Source: a bacterium
GTDB lineage: Bacteria; Planctomycetota; Planctomycetia; Planctomycetales; Planctomycetaceae
Direction of reading: 5' to 3'
Assembly: GCA_016125225.1 (NCBI GenBank)
Contig: WGME01000009.1
Coordinates: forward strand, 335,208-399,207
DNA length: 64,000 nt
The notes beneath the pieces were generated by a model. It saw only the letters and a list, made by a program, of their open reading frames with translations, searched no databases and was not told the origin of the DNA. Shown in pieces: positions 40,625 through 47,921 of this stretch (the stretch's first letter is position 1; each line of letters starts with the position of its first letter). Position numbers and translations under genes: made by a program.

Positions 40625-40691
40625 CTGCCAAGGTGGCGGTTCTGGTAAATCGGAAACCGCTTGGGAGCCTCCTGTCTGCCAAAGTGGCAGT
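40625..40691. repeat. Paired 16-bp motifs upstream of the TIR-like gene
   Basis: CTGCCAAGGTGGCGGT (40625-40640) and CTGCCAAAGTGGCAGT (40676-40691) differ at two positions and lie 51 bp apart in direct orientation. Each has internal dyad symmetry (CTGCCA...TGGCAG). They fill the 183-bp gap between res and the TIR-like gene, so they may be operators for a separate promoter of the signalling cassette. Confidence 0.4.
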
Positions 40692-40730
40692 GAGGTGGTG
40701 TATTGAACTTCCTGACTATAGGAGTCGCAT

Positions 40731-41114
40731 ATGGCAACAAAGAATCGCATTTTCATTAGCTTCGCCATCGAAGATCGGAGTCTCCGCGACCTGCTCGTTG
40801 GGCAGGCAAAACACGCAGATTCGCCCTTCGAGTTTGTTGACATGTCCGTGAAGGAGCCGTGGGATTCGGCGTGGAAGACGAAATGCCGCACCAAGATTAA
40901 AGGCTGCGATGGCGTGATCGCCATCTTGTCCAAGAACACTGCCAGCGCAGATGGCGAGAAGTGGGAAATGAAGTGTGCGACCGAAGAAAGCGTGCCGATG
41001 GTCGGCATCTGGGCGAAGAAAGGTGAAGCTGTCACCATTCCCGCTGAGTTCGGCAAGAACAAAGTCATCGACTGGACGTGGGATGGCATCGCCAAGTTCA
41101 TCGATTCTCTTTAA
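40731..41114 (+). CDS. TIR-like protein, ThsB/DUF1863 type
   Basis: The 127-residue protein is a single TIR-like fold of the MTH538/DUF1863 type: RIFISFAIEDRSLRDLL (first strand and helix), FEFVDMSVKEPWDSAWK, CDGVIAILSKNTASADGEKWEMKCA and a final segment DWTWDGIAKFIDSL. E79 in KWEMKCA is the likely catalytic glutamate. In Thoeris defence such proteins sense phage and make cyclic ADP-ribose signals from NAD+. An AGGAG sits 8 bases before the ATG. The caspase-like gene starts 12 bp later, so this TIR plausibly activates it. Confidence 0.85.
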   Translation: MATKNRIFISFAIEDRSLRDLLVGQAKHADSPFEFVDMSVKEPWDSAWKTKCRTKIKGCDGVIAILSKNTASADGEKWEMKCATEESVPMVGIWAKKGEAVTIPAEFGKNKVIDWTWDGIAKFIDSL

Positions 41115-41126
41115 GGAAGGCATGTA

Positions 41127-42107
41127 ATGGCCAGGCGGGCATTACTTATCGGCATCGACCAATACGACAATGTTTCGGGACTTAGCGGATGCGTCCAGGA
41201 CGCCAGCGCAATGGCCGATGTCCTGGCGACCAATGAAGACGGCAGCCCCAATTATGAATGCCGACTTCATACCAGTCCCGGACCCGATGCCCTGACACGA
41301 GGGTTTATTCGCACGGCATTGGAGAATCTGTTTGGCGGCTTTGATGGCGATGTCCTGTTTTACTTCGCGGGACATGGGGCACCAACCTCAGTCGGCGGTT
41401 TCCTCGTGACTCAGGACGGTCAGAACAATGACGTCGGCATTCAGATGCAGGAGTTGCTGGACATGGCCAACAACTCCAAAGCCAAAGAGGTGCTGCTGAT
41501 TCTCGATTGCTGCTTTTCCGGCTCCTTGGGGAATCCAGCCAGCATCCAGAACGGTGATCTGGAAAATCGGGCGTTGCTGCGTGAAGGGGTAACGATTCTT
41601 GCCGCTTCGAGGCCGACGGAAACATCCGCTGAGTTCAATGGCCACGGCGTATTTACATCACTGGTGCTCAACGCACTTCACGGCGGGGCCACTGACGTTC
41701 TGGGCAATGTCTCGGCTGCCAGTGTCTATGCCCTGGCCGAGCAGGCACTCGGTGCATGGGACCAGCGGCCGATGTATAAGTCACATGCTTCGCGGTTGAC
41801 GCCGATTCGCCGGTGCAATCCAGAGGTTCCTCTGCCGACCCTTCGACGGCTTCCGGACATCTTCCCAGATCCCACTTCAACTCTGCCGCTCGATAAAACT
41901 TACGAGCACACTGAGCCTTCAAAAGTTGATGCTAACGTTGAAGTGTTTGATTGCCTAAAGCTTTTCCGAAATGCCCGGATGCTGCGAACGGTTGACCCTG
42001 GGAAAGACAAGGGCGACCTTTATTTCGCCTGCATGAACGCTACCGGAGTGCGTCTCACGGGGCTTGGCCGATTCTATTGGCGATTGGCAAGGGACAGGAG
42101 GTTCTGA
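41127..42107 (+). CDS. Caspase-like protease (peptidase C14 family)
   Basis: The 326-residue protein opens with RALLIGIDQYDN. The catalytic His is H83 in FYFAGHGAP and the catalytic Cys is C129 in ILDCCFSGSLG, spaced as in metacaspases. After the p20-like domain comes an Ala-rich segment. The C-terminal region of about 90 residues (VFDCLKLFRNARM...VRLTGLGRFYWRLARDRRF) has no named domain and may be a sensor or substrate-binding part. TIR-made signals switch on a caspase-like effector in the recently described type IV Thoeris, and the neighbours here fit that logic. RBS AAGGAAGG precedes the start. Confidence 0.88.
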   Translation: MARRALLIGIDQYDNVSGLSGCVQDASAMADVLATNEDGSPNYECRLHTSPGPDALTRGFIRTALENLFGGFDGDVLFYFAGHGAPTSVGGFLVTQDGQNNDVGIQMQELLDMANNSKAKEVLLILDCCFSGSLGNPASIQNGDLENRALLREGVTILAASRPTETSAEFNGHGVFTSLVLNALHGGATDVLGNVSAASVYALAEQALGAWDQRPMYKSHASRLTPIRRCNPEVPLPTLRRLPDIFPDPTSTLPLDKTYEHTEPSKVDANVEVFDCLKLFRNARMLRTVDPGKDKGDLYFACMNATGVRLTGLGRFYWRLARDRRF

Positions 42108-42108
42108 C

Positions 42109-42630
42109 ATGAAGGTCGGGATCACAGGCCATCAACGATTGGAATCGGAAGATGCGTGGGAGTGGGTTCAGCAGGAGCTAGAGCAGATTTTCCAGGATGA
42201 TTCTGCGGTGCCCGTTGAAGCTTACTCTTCACTGGCAATCGGCGCTGACCAGAGATTTGCGCTGGTGGCGATTGATCGCGGAGCAAAACTGCATGTGATT
42301 GTGCCATGCTCGGAATACGAAGGAACATTCACGACGCAGGACGATTTGGGGAAATACCTATACTTGATTTCAAAAGCATCGACCGTCGATCTGCTCGACT
42401 ACCCCAAGCCAAGCGAGGATGCGTTCATGGCTGCCGGGAAGAAGATTATTGACACCGTCGATCTTCTGGTGGCGGTGTGGAATGGCGAGGAAGCTCCCGG
42501 AACGGGAGGCACCGACGATGCGGTGGCATACGCCCTGAATCAGCGGACACCCATTATTCATCTCAATCCCGTCACAAAGACCGTGAGAAGACTGCCAAAC
42601 CAGGGAACTCAACGGAGAAATAGAACATGA
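42109..42630 (+). CDS. SLOG/Rossmann-fold nucleotide-binding protein
   Basis: The 173-residue product starts at MKVGITGHQRLES, one base after the caspase stop codon. The fold reads as VGITGHQRL (strand and loop), SLAIGADQRFALVAIDRGAKLHVIVPC, then an acidic helix and DLLVAVWNGEEAPGTGGTDDAVAYALNQRTPIIHLNP. This is the GxGG-type ligand loop and strand order of SLOG/LOG-like proteins. SLOG domains bind nucleotide-derived signals, for example in Thoeris ThsA. Here the domain is a free-standing protein between the caspase and a second TIR, so it could sense or clear the signal. That role is inferred. Confidence 0.75.
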   Translation: MKVGITGHQRLESEDAWEWVQQELEQIFQDDSAVPVEAYSSLAIGADQRFALVAIDRGAKLHVIVPCSEYEGTFTTQDDLGKYLYLISKASTVDLLDYPKPSEDAFMAAGKKIIDTVDLLVAVWNGEEAPGTGGTDDAVAYALNQRTPIIHLNPVTKTVRRLPNQGTQRRNRT

Positions 42631-42699
42631 CTTACGTAAGCGTGTTGCCTGTGTGCCGGGCGAGGGTCTTCACAGCAAGGGTAATTTAAGGGGGCAGGT

Positions 42700-43254
42700 T
42701 TGGCCATTGAATTTGCCACTTATGGAGACCTTCAGCAGTTTACGAGCAAGCTGACGGTCAACGAACAGCGAATGTTGAAAGCTGCGGCAGCTTCGCGGAC
42801 CGCAAAGAAAAAGGACACGTTTCTTTCGCACTCCTCAAAGGATGCAGAGTACCTTCCCGGTGTCATTACATTGCTGGAAAACCACGGGGCGTCTGTGTAC
42901 TGCGATCTCGCTGATGAGCGAATGCCGGAGAATCCTAACCCCGAAACTGCTGTAATCGTCAAAGAGCAGATCAAGTCAAGCAAGCGCCTCGTGGTCTTCG
43001 TAACTACAAACAGCAAGGATTCGAGGTGGGTTCCGTGGGAACTTGGGATCGGTGACTCAGAACTCAATCCTGAAAATGTTGCCCTGCTCCCAACCGCCAC
43101 AACATCTGGAGACCAAGCGTGGGCGAGGCAAGAATATCTCGGCCTATACCGTCACATTGTGTGGGGCCAGATGCAGGGAGTTAGCGATTCTATTTGGATG
43201 GTTTATGATTACCGTAAGAACACCGCTACAAAGTTGTCCGAATGGTGTAGATAG
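42700..43254 (+). CDS. Second TIR-domain protein
   Basis: The 184-residue product starts at a probable TTG (42700), with GGGGGCAGG just upstream. After a helical N-terminus (FTSKLTVNEQRMLKAAAAS), the TIR core reads DTFLSHSSKDAEYLPGVITLLENHGASVYCD, then KSSKRLVVFVTTNSKDSRWVPWELGIGD with the predicted catalytic E114. It is a different TIR subtype from the DUF1863-like gene three positions upstream. Two TIR proteins in one cassette suggest responses to more than one phage cue, as in Thoeris loci with several ThsB. The gap 42631-42699 is a short untranslated spacer. Confidence 0.82.
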   Translation: MAIEFATYGDLQQFTSKLTVNEQRMLKAAAASRTAKKKDTFLSHSSKDAEYLPGVITLLENHGASVYCDLADERMPENPNPETAVIVKEQIKSSKRLVVFVTTNSKDSRWVPWELGIGDSELNPENVALLPTATTSGDQAWARQEYLGLYRHIVWGQMQGVSDSIWMVYDYRKNTATKLSEWCR

Positions 43255-43286
43255 TAGGCAGGATAGTACAACGCTAGAGAACCACC

Positions 43287-43541
43287 ATGCTTCCCCTTCG
43301 CCACATTTCGATTCGCGTTCCCTGGCATGACAATGGCTGGAGCGGCACGGTCTGCGCCAATCCCGCCGGCAACATGGCGTGCCTGTCACTCAAAGGCATC
43401 GGAGCCAATCGGAACAATGGTCAGGCGGTCGCGAACGCCGGGAAGTCGCTTGAAATGCTCGCCGAGGATCAGCGCCCAGGCTGCATTAGCGAACGCGGCT
43501 TTTTCATGGCACCATTCACACAAATCGAGACTTTCAATTGA
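43287..43541 (+). pseudogene. N-terminal fragment of a larger, unidentified protein
   Basis: The frame encodes 84 residues starting MLPLRHISIRVPWHDNGWSGT and ending abruptly in FMAPFTQIETFN. It looks like the start of a larger protein: a beta-rich N-terminal domain with CANPAGNMACLSLKGI. From memory this kind of N-terminus heads long uncharacterised helicase or ATPase proteins in defence islands, but I cannot name the family. About 20 bp after its stop the sequence becomes a recombinase C-terminal remnant, so the gene was probably cut by a recombination event. Confidence 0.45.
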
Positions 43542-43559
43542 CTGGAACTGTCAATCTGG

Positions 43560-43655
43560 ACAAGACTTACCGTCGTCCAACCGCCGCAGCAATCCAGCTT
43601 CCCAACCCCGGATTTCCCGAAGAAAAAGTTCAATAGCCGTCTTGCCGCCCCGATT
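43560..43655 (-). pseudogene. Serine recombinase C-terminal remnant
   Basis: On the minus strand the sequence reads NRGGKTAIELFLREIRGWEAGLLRRLDDGK, homologous to the C-terminus of the recombinase at 51613-53688 (NRGDKTAIELFLAGVRGWEAGLRRF). One three-base in-frame difference shows it diverged as coding DNA. The rest of that recombinase is missing. It marks the left edge of the cargo block 43.7-51.6 kb. Downstream 43660-43807 has no gene. Confidence 0.7.
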
Positions 43656-43807
43656 TAGTTGCAGTGACATTGCATTCACGTTGCTGTCGCGTTGTTAGAC
43701 GCAGGCGACAAATGTTCAAATGACTTGCCGACCACCCGCGAGAACAGTGTCCATGACGCTGATCCGCGGCATGGCGACCATTCGGTCGAAGAGCTGTTCG
43801 ATACTGG

Positions 43808-44569
43808 CTAGGTTGACGGCATAGCGCCGCCTTCGGCAGCAAGAACAGCAGCATCGACCGCCAAGTCTTCAACGATCCGTCCTTCCTCCATCTTGAGAAT
43901 GCGGTCTGCGACATCCATGATTCGATGGTCGTGAGTGACGATCAGGACAGTCGTCTGCCGCTGGTCGGCCAGATTGCGAAAAAGATCAACGACCAGCCGC
44001 CCGTTCTCACGATCCAAAGCCGCTGTCGGCTCATCAGCGAAGACGACATCGGGATTGCCCACCAGAGCGCGGGCGACAGCGACGCGCTGTTTCTGGCCAC
44101 CCGAAAGCTTCTCAGGAAGGAATTCCAACCGGTTTCCCAGGTTGACCAACCGAAGCGCTTGTTCGCAGGCGTCACGCCAGTCGCGCAATCCAGACTCGCC
44201 ATGCACTTCCAGGCCCATCCGCACGTTCTGGAGCGCCGTAAGGCTCTTGTGGAGGTTGTGGGCCTGAAAGATGAACCCGAGCCGGCGACGCATCGCCATC
44301 AGTGTCAATTCGCTCGCTCCGTTCAGTTCCTGCCCAAGCAATTTGACGCTGCCGGTTTGCACGGACCGGAGACAGCCGATCAGCGTCAGCAGCGTCGTCT
44401 TACCGGAACCCGACGGCCCCATCAGAATGATGACCTCACCGCGACGGATTTGCAGATCGATATTGCTTAGGGCGCGCACTTGCGTTTCCCCCTCACCAAA
44501 CCTGTGCGAGAGATGACCTATGTCCACAGCAAGTTCCACCGCCCTTTCGCCACTCTGCGCGTCCATCAT
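43808..44569 (-). CDS. devA: ABC transporter ATP-binding protein, DevA/MacB type
   Basis: The 253-residue protein has Walker A GPSGSGKTT (about 52-60), Q-loop FQAHNLHKSL, signature LSGGQKQR and Walker B VVFADEPTAALD, with the H-loop in IVTHDHR. It is the last gene of a minus-strand operon devB-devC-devA (12 bp after devC). The DevBCA class exports glycolipids or related compounds with a TolC-like outer-membrane partner, none of which is encoded nearby. The divergent TetR gene and its palindromes suggest induced expression. Confidence 0.92.
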   Translation of the reverse strand: MMDAQSGERAVELAVDIGHLSHRFGEGETQVRALSNIDLQIRRGEVIILMGPSGSGKTTLLTLIGCLRSVQTGSVKLLGQELNGASELTLMAMRRRLGFIFQAHNLHKSLTALQNVRMGLEVHGESGLRDWRDACEQALRLVNLGNRLEFLPEKLSGGQKQRVAVARALVGNPDVVFADEPTAALDRENGRLVVDLFRNLADQRQTTVLIVTHDHRIMDVADRILKMEEGRIVEDLAVDAAVLAAEGGAMPST

Positions 44570-44581
44570 TGTGCCGCTCCG

Positions 44582-45760
44582 TCAAAAAAGGTCCGCAGGA
44601 TCGGCTGCATTCAATCGCCGAGTTGCAATCGCCCCGGACACCACACACATGATCGCCGTCGAGACGAAAACGAGGATTGGCCGCGTCCAAGGCATCGAGA
44701 TCGGCAACGCGGTGGCACTGCCGGCCAAAGCGTAGAGCGCGATCGCAATGAGAATTCCGGGAATGAAGCCCAGCGTGGCCAGACAAAGGGCTTCTTCAAA
44801 GATGAGGCCAAGGAAGAATCGCGGTGCATAGCCGATGGCCTTGAAGGTGGCGTACTCAGGCAGATGATCTTGCACATCCGTGGAAAGCACTTGATAGACC
44901 ATCACCAATCCTACGATCAGGCCAATAATGACGCCGAACGAAAACACAAAACCAATCGGCGTCTGACTGGACTGATAATTCTTCTCCGCATCAATAAACT
45001 GTTGTTTGGTAAAGGCTTTCGTGTCGCGTTCCGGGAGGCGATCGTTGATGGCCAGAGCGACTCGGTCAAGGTCAGCGCCAGGGTCGCATTTCAGCAAGAC
45101 AAGCGTCGGCGTGCCGGGAAGGCGCATCGGAAATAGTCGCAGAAACGTCTGCTCCGAAACGACCAGGGAACCATCGACATCGAACGACGCCCCCAGTGAG
45201 AAGAGGCCGCGAATCGTCAGTCGGCGTCCCAGAGATTCGATCAGGTACTCGCCCCTTTCCTTAAGGCCTTGATCAATCAACGGGCTCAGGCCGCGTGTTC
45301 GATTGTCGATCAGCGCAGTATCCGGTTCCCGGACCACTTTCGTCTGTTCACGGAGCGATTCATCCAGGAACACGGTCTCGTAGGGCACGACCCCCATGAC
45401 GCGAAAGTTCGTGGTGTCGTCGGTTTCAGGATCAGTCCACGTCATTGTCGCCAAGTAGACGGGTGTTGCCTCGGCCACGGCGGGAACCGCGAGAGCCTGG
45501 TACATCCGTGAACGGGGCACCGGGTTGGCCTCCCGAAGGGATCGGAAGTCGCGGCTGACGAGGACAATGTCTGCATCGAGCGTCCGATGCGTCATGACGC
45601 TGGTTTCAAAGAGCGCGTTCATGAACCCTAGCTGCATGAAGATGAGCACGTTGGCGAACGTGACGCCACCAACCGCTGCCAGCAGGCGGGGGCGATTGTG
45701 CTGAAGCTGCAACCAGCCAATCGGCAACCGGCCCAGCAACCGGGTCAGCAACTCCGTCAT
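44582..45760 (-). CDS. devC: ABC transporter permease, DevC type
   Basis: The 392-residue protein has an N-terminal membrane span (LAAVGGVTFANVLIFMQLGF) and a large periplasmic region. Three C-terminal spans form the FtsX-like core (GFVFSFGVIIGLIVGLVMVY; FFLGLIFEEALCLATLGFIPG; ILVFVSTAIMCVVSG). The MTHRTLDADIVLVSRDF segment is typical of DevC. The stop lies 12 bp before the ATPase start and the start overlaps devB by 4 bp, so the three subunits are translationally linked. Confidence 0.9.
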   Translation of the reverse strand: MTELLTRLLGRLPIGWLQLQHNRPRLLAAVGGVTFANVLIFMQLGFMNALFETSVMTHRTLDADIVLVSRDFRSLREANPVPRSRMYQALAVPAVAEATPVYLATMTWTDPETDDTTNFRVMGVVPYETVFLDESLREQTKVVREPDTALIDNRTRGLSPLIDQGLKERGEYLIESLGRRLTIRGLFSLGASFDVDGSLVVSEQTFLRLFPMRLPGTPTLVLLKCDPGADLDRVALAINDRLPERDTKAFTKQQFIDAEKNYQSSQTPIGFVFSFGVIIGLIVGLVMVYQVLSTDVQDHLPEYATFKAIGYAPRFFLGLIFEEALCLATLGFIPGILIAIALYALAGSATALPISMPWTRPILVFVSTAIMCVVSGAIATRRLNAADPADLF

Positions 45761-46941
45761 GGCTGAAACTCCGCACGGACTTGAAGGCCAATGAACTTGC
45801 GAGCTTCCGCTGTCGATTCCTCGTCCAGCTTTACGAGTATTTCAAGGACGCGGGCATCCGTGTTGGCCGCTGGAATAGCTTCGACGACTGACTGCTTCTT
45901 GACGAGCGATGAGATATACTGCACTTGACCCGTCCACGGCTTTGAAGCTGCCGCAGAAGTCAGCGACACCGCTTGTCCGACTTTGAGGCGCGGCACATCC
46001 GTTTCGTAAACATCGACGCGAGCGAACATCGCATCCGTCGCGCCCATGTCGAGGACAGCACCCTGTCCCACCGGCTCGCCAGCGTGCTTGTGAATATCGA
46101 GGATCGTGCCAGCAATGGGTGCCCGGACGTAAGCTTGTTCGAGTCGGGCCACCGACTCATTCAAGGACGCCTCGGCGACGGCGAGGTCCTCAAGCGCGAC
46201 AAGCACTTCGGGCACTTCGGTATCAGCAGCGACTCGGTAGCGCGCCAACTTGGCTTCAATCTCCTTGACCTTCTTCTCTGCCACGTCAAATTGAAGTTGG
46301 GCCTGTTCGGCGCTTTCAGCCGATGTCGCGTTTGACTGCCGCAAGCGTTGCTGACGCCACAGAGATTTACTTTCCTGTTCGCGTGTGGCCTTCGCGCTCT
46401 CCAGGCTGGCCAGCAGTTCATTGCGCGTGGTCTCCACCAGGAGCCGCGTCTGAGTGACAACCGCCTGTGCTTTTTTGACGCGCCGCTCCGCCGTCGCGCG
46501 TTCGGCAAGCAGCCGGTCCTCATTGTCCAGGACCGCCAGAACAGCTTTTACTTCAACACGGTCGCCTTCCTCGACTTTCAGGAGCTTGATTCGGGCAGTG
46601 GCCGCGCCGTCCGGTCCCGCCACTTTCACTATCTCGCCTTTGGGCTCGATCCGGCCCAAGGCATAGACGCGATCACTCTGCGGCTGGACAATCTGTGATT
46701 CCAACCTGGGCCAGAATCGCTGGCGCAATTCGTCGCGGAACTGGTAGCCGACAACTCCGGCAAGCGCAGTGATACATAAGGCACCGATCATGGCCCGACG
46801 CGGGAATCGCCGCTTGGCGACTATCTCCGCTGACCGGTTCACCGACTGCCGCGTAAGTTGGGGAGTGCCGCGTCGGTTTGCGGAACTTGTTTCCGCGTCA
46901 GCGATTTCGTCGGTATTTTGTGGTGCCAGCCGATTCGCCAT
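45757..46941 (-). CDS. devB: HlyD-family membrane fusion protein, DevB type
   Basis: The 394-residue protein has one N-terminal membrane span (MIGALCITALAGVVGYQF, about residues 52-70). A beta-barrel/lipoyl half follows (LKVEEGDRVEVKAVLAVLDN). A long coiled-coil hairpin spans TERRVKKAQAV to EAKLARYR, then the second lipoyl half (VRAPIAGTILDIHKHAGEPVG) and a beta-barrel end. It would bridge the DevAC pump to an outer-membrane channel. The first gene of the operon, it starts 43 bp from the nearer palindromic operator. Confidence 0.9.
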   Translation of the reverse strand: MANRLAPQNTDEIADAETSSANRRGTPQLTRQSVNRSAEIVAKRRFPRRAMIGALCITALAGVVGYQFRDELRQRFWPRLESQIVQPQSDRVYALGRIEPKGEIVKVAGPDGAATARIKLLKVEEGDRVEVKAVLAVLDNEDRLLAERATAERRVKKAQAVVTQTRLLVETTRNELLASLESAKATREQESKSLWRQQRLRQSNATSAESAEQAQLQFDVAEKKVKEIEAKLARYRVAADTEVPEVLVALEDLAVAEASLNESVARLEQAYVRAPIAGTILDIHKHAGEPVGQGAVLDMGATDAMFARVDVYETDVPRLKVGQAVSLTSAAASKPWTGQVQYISSLVKKQSVVEAIPAANTDARVLEILVKLDEESTAEARKFIGLQVRAEFQP

Positions 46942-46984
46942 GACTCACGACCTTCTTCAGCCAACTTCTTAAACCCTTGCATAA

Positions 46985-47024
46985 TGACTCCCGAGTCAGT
47001 ATACTGATAATGACCTTCGGGTCA
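46985..47024. promoter_or_regulatory. Twin palindromic operators between devB and the TetR gene
   Basis: Two related palindromes, TGACTCCCGAGTCA (46985-46998) and TGACCTTCGGGTCA (47011-47024), have centres 26 bp apart and share TGAC...GTCA. Each is followed by GTA (AGTATAC, AGTAAAA). They lie in the divergent promoter region and are the size expected for TetR dimers. Confidence 0.75.
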
Positions 47025-47143
47025 GTAAAAGTCAAGGGCGTTTTTTGGCCGACCGGGATATGTCGAAAAACGGAAGCAGTATGTGCAGCAGAATCCGCCA
47101 TGGATCGGCCCAAGCACACCTTGAACCAGAGGGATATGAGGTC

Positions 47144-47812
47144 ATGGCCCAGGACAAGCCACGTAAGCGGCGCAAGGCAGAACGGCCACAGGAGATACTG
47201 GCTGCGGCGGTCGAACTGTTTGCAGAAAAGGGATTTGCTTTAACGCAGATGAAGGAGGTAGCGACTCGCGCTGGCGTCGCCAAAGGAACCGTCTACCTCT
47301 ACTTCAAAACGAAGCAAGAGCTTTTCGAGGAGATTGTCCGGTCCAACGTATCACCCGTTTTCAACCAGATGGAGCAAGTGCTTCATCAATCTGACTCGTC
47401 GGTCGCCGAGCTTCTTGAAAAAGTTCTGAACATCGTCTACCGCGAATTGGTCGAGTCACCGACGCGGCGGGCCGTCATGCGCGTGCTGATCGCGGAAGGC
47501 AGGCAGTTTCCTGAGCTGGTCGAGTTCTACCACCGGGAAGTTCTACAGTTTGCAGAGCGGCTTCTCGGTATGGTGCTCGCCGCAGCACGCGACAAGGGCG
47601 AGATTCGAGATTGCCTAGCGGTTCGAGAACCTCGCGTCGTCATCGGCCCGGCCGTAATGGCGACGATTTGGCGCATGACCTTCGACGACGCCGCCCCGCT
47701 GAACATCCAGCAGTTCATGCAAGCTCATCTCGATCTTGTGTTGAACGGGCTACTGAAGCCCACTTCGTGTGAAGCGGGAGAGAACGGTAGTCGGATAGGC
47801 GGAGGCGTGTGA
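47144..47812 (+). CDS. TetR-family repressor of the DevBCA operon
   Basis: The 222-residue product starts at MAQDKPRKRRKAERP; an ATG 33 codons upstream is less well placed. The N-terminal HTH reads ILAAAVELFAEKGFALTQMKEVATRAGVAKGTVYLYFKTKQELF, the TetR signature. The C-terminal helical ligand domain includes TRRAVMRVLIAEGRQFPELVEFYHREVL, typical of the AcrR subgroup. It is transcribed away from devBCA and would repress both through the two palindromes. The inducer is unknown. Confidence 0.9.
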   Translation: MAQDKPRKRRKAERPQEILAAAVELFAEKGFALTQMKEVATRAGVAKGTVYLYFKTKQELFEEIVRSNVSPVFNQMEQVLHQSDSSVAELLEKVLNIVYRELVESPTRRAVMRVLIAEGRQFPELVEFYHREVLQFAERLLGMVLAAARDKGEIRDCLAVREPRVVIGPAVMATIWRMTFDDAAPLNIQQFMQAHLDLVLNGLLKPTSCEAGENGSRIGGGV

Positions 47813-47921
47813 GAGAGGAGCAGTATGAGAGGATTCCAAAGCACATCTTCAGTCCGGTTTCGGTCAGTTTTGTAATTGGTGAGCACTTGGGGAACGCCTT
47901 GAGACAAGGGACGCGTCCGAT

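Noticed and set aside
44480..45136. A 218-residue plus-strand frame opposite devC
   Set aside because: Antisense shadow of devC with Arg/His-rich composition.
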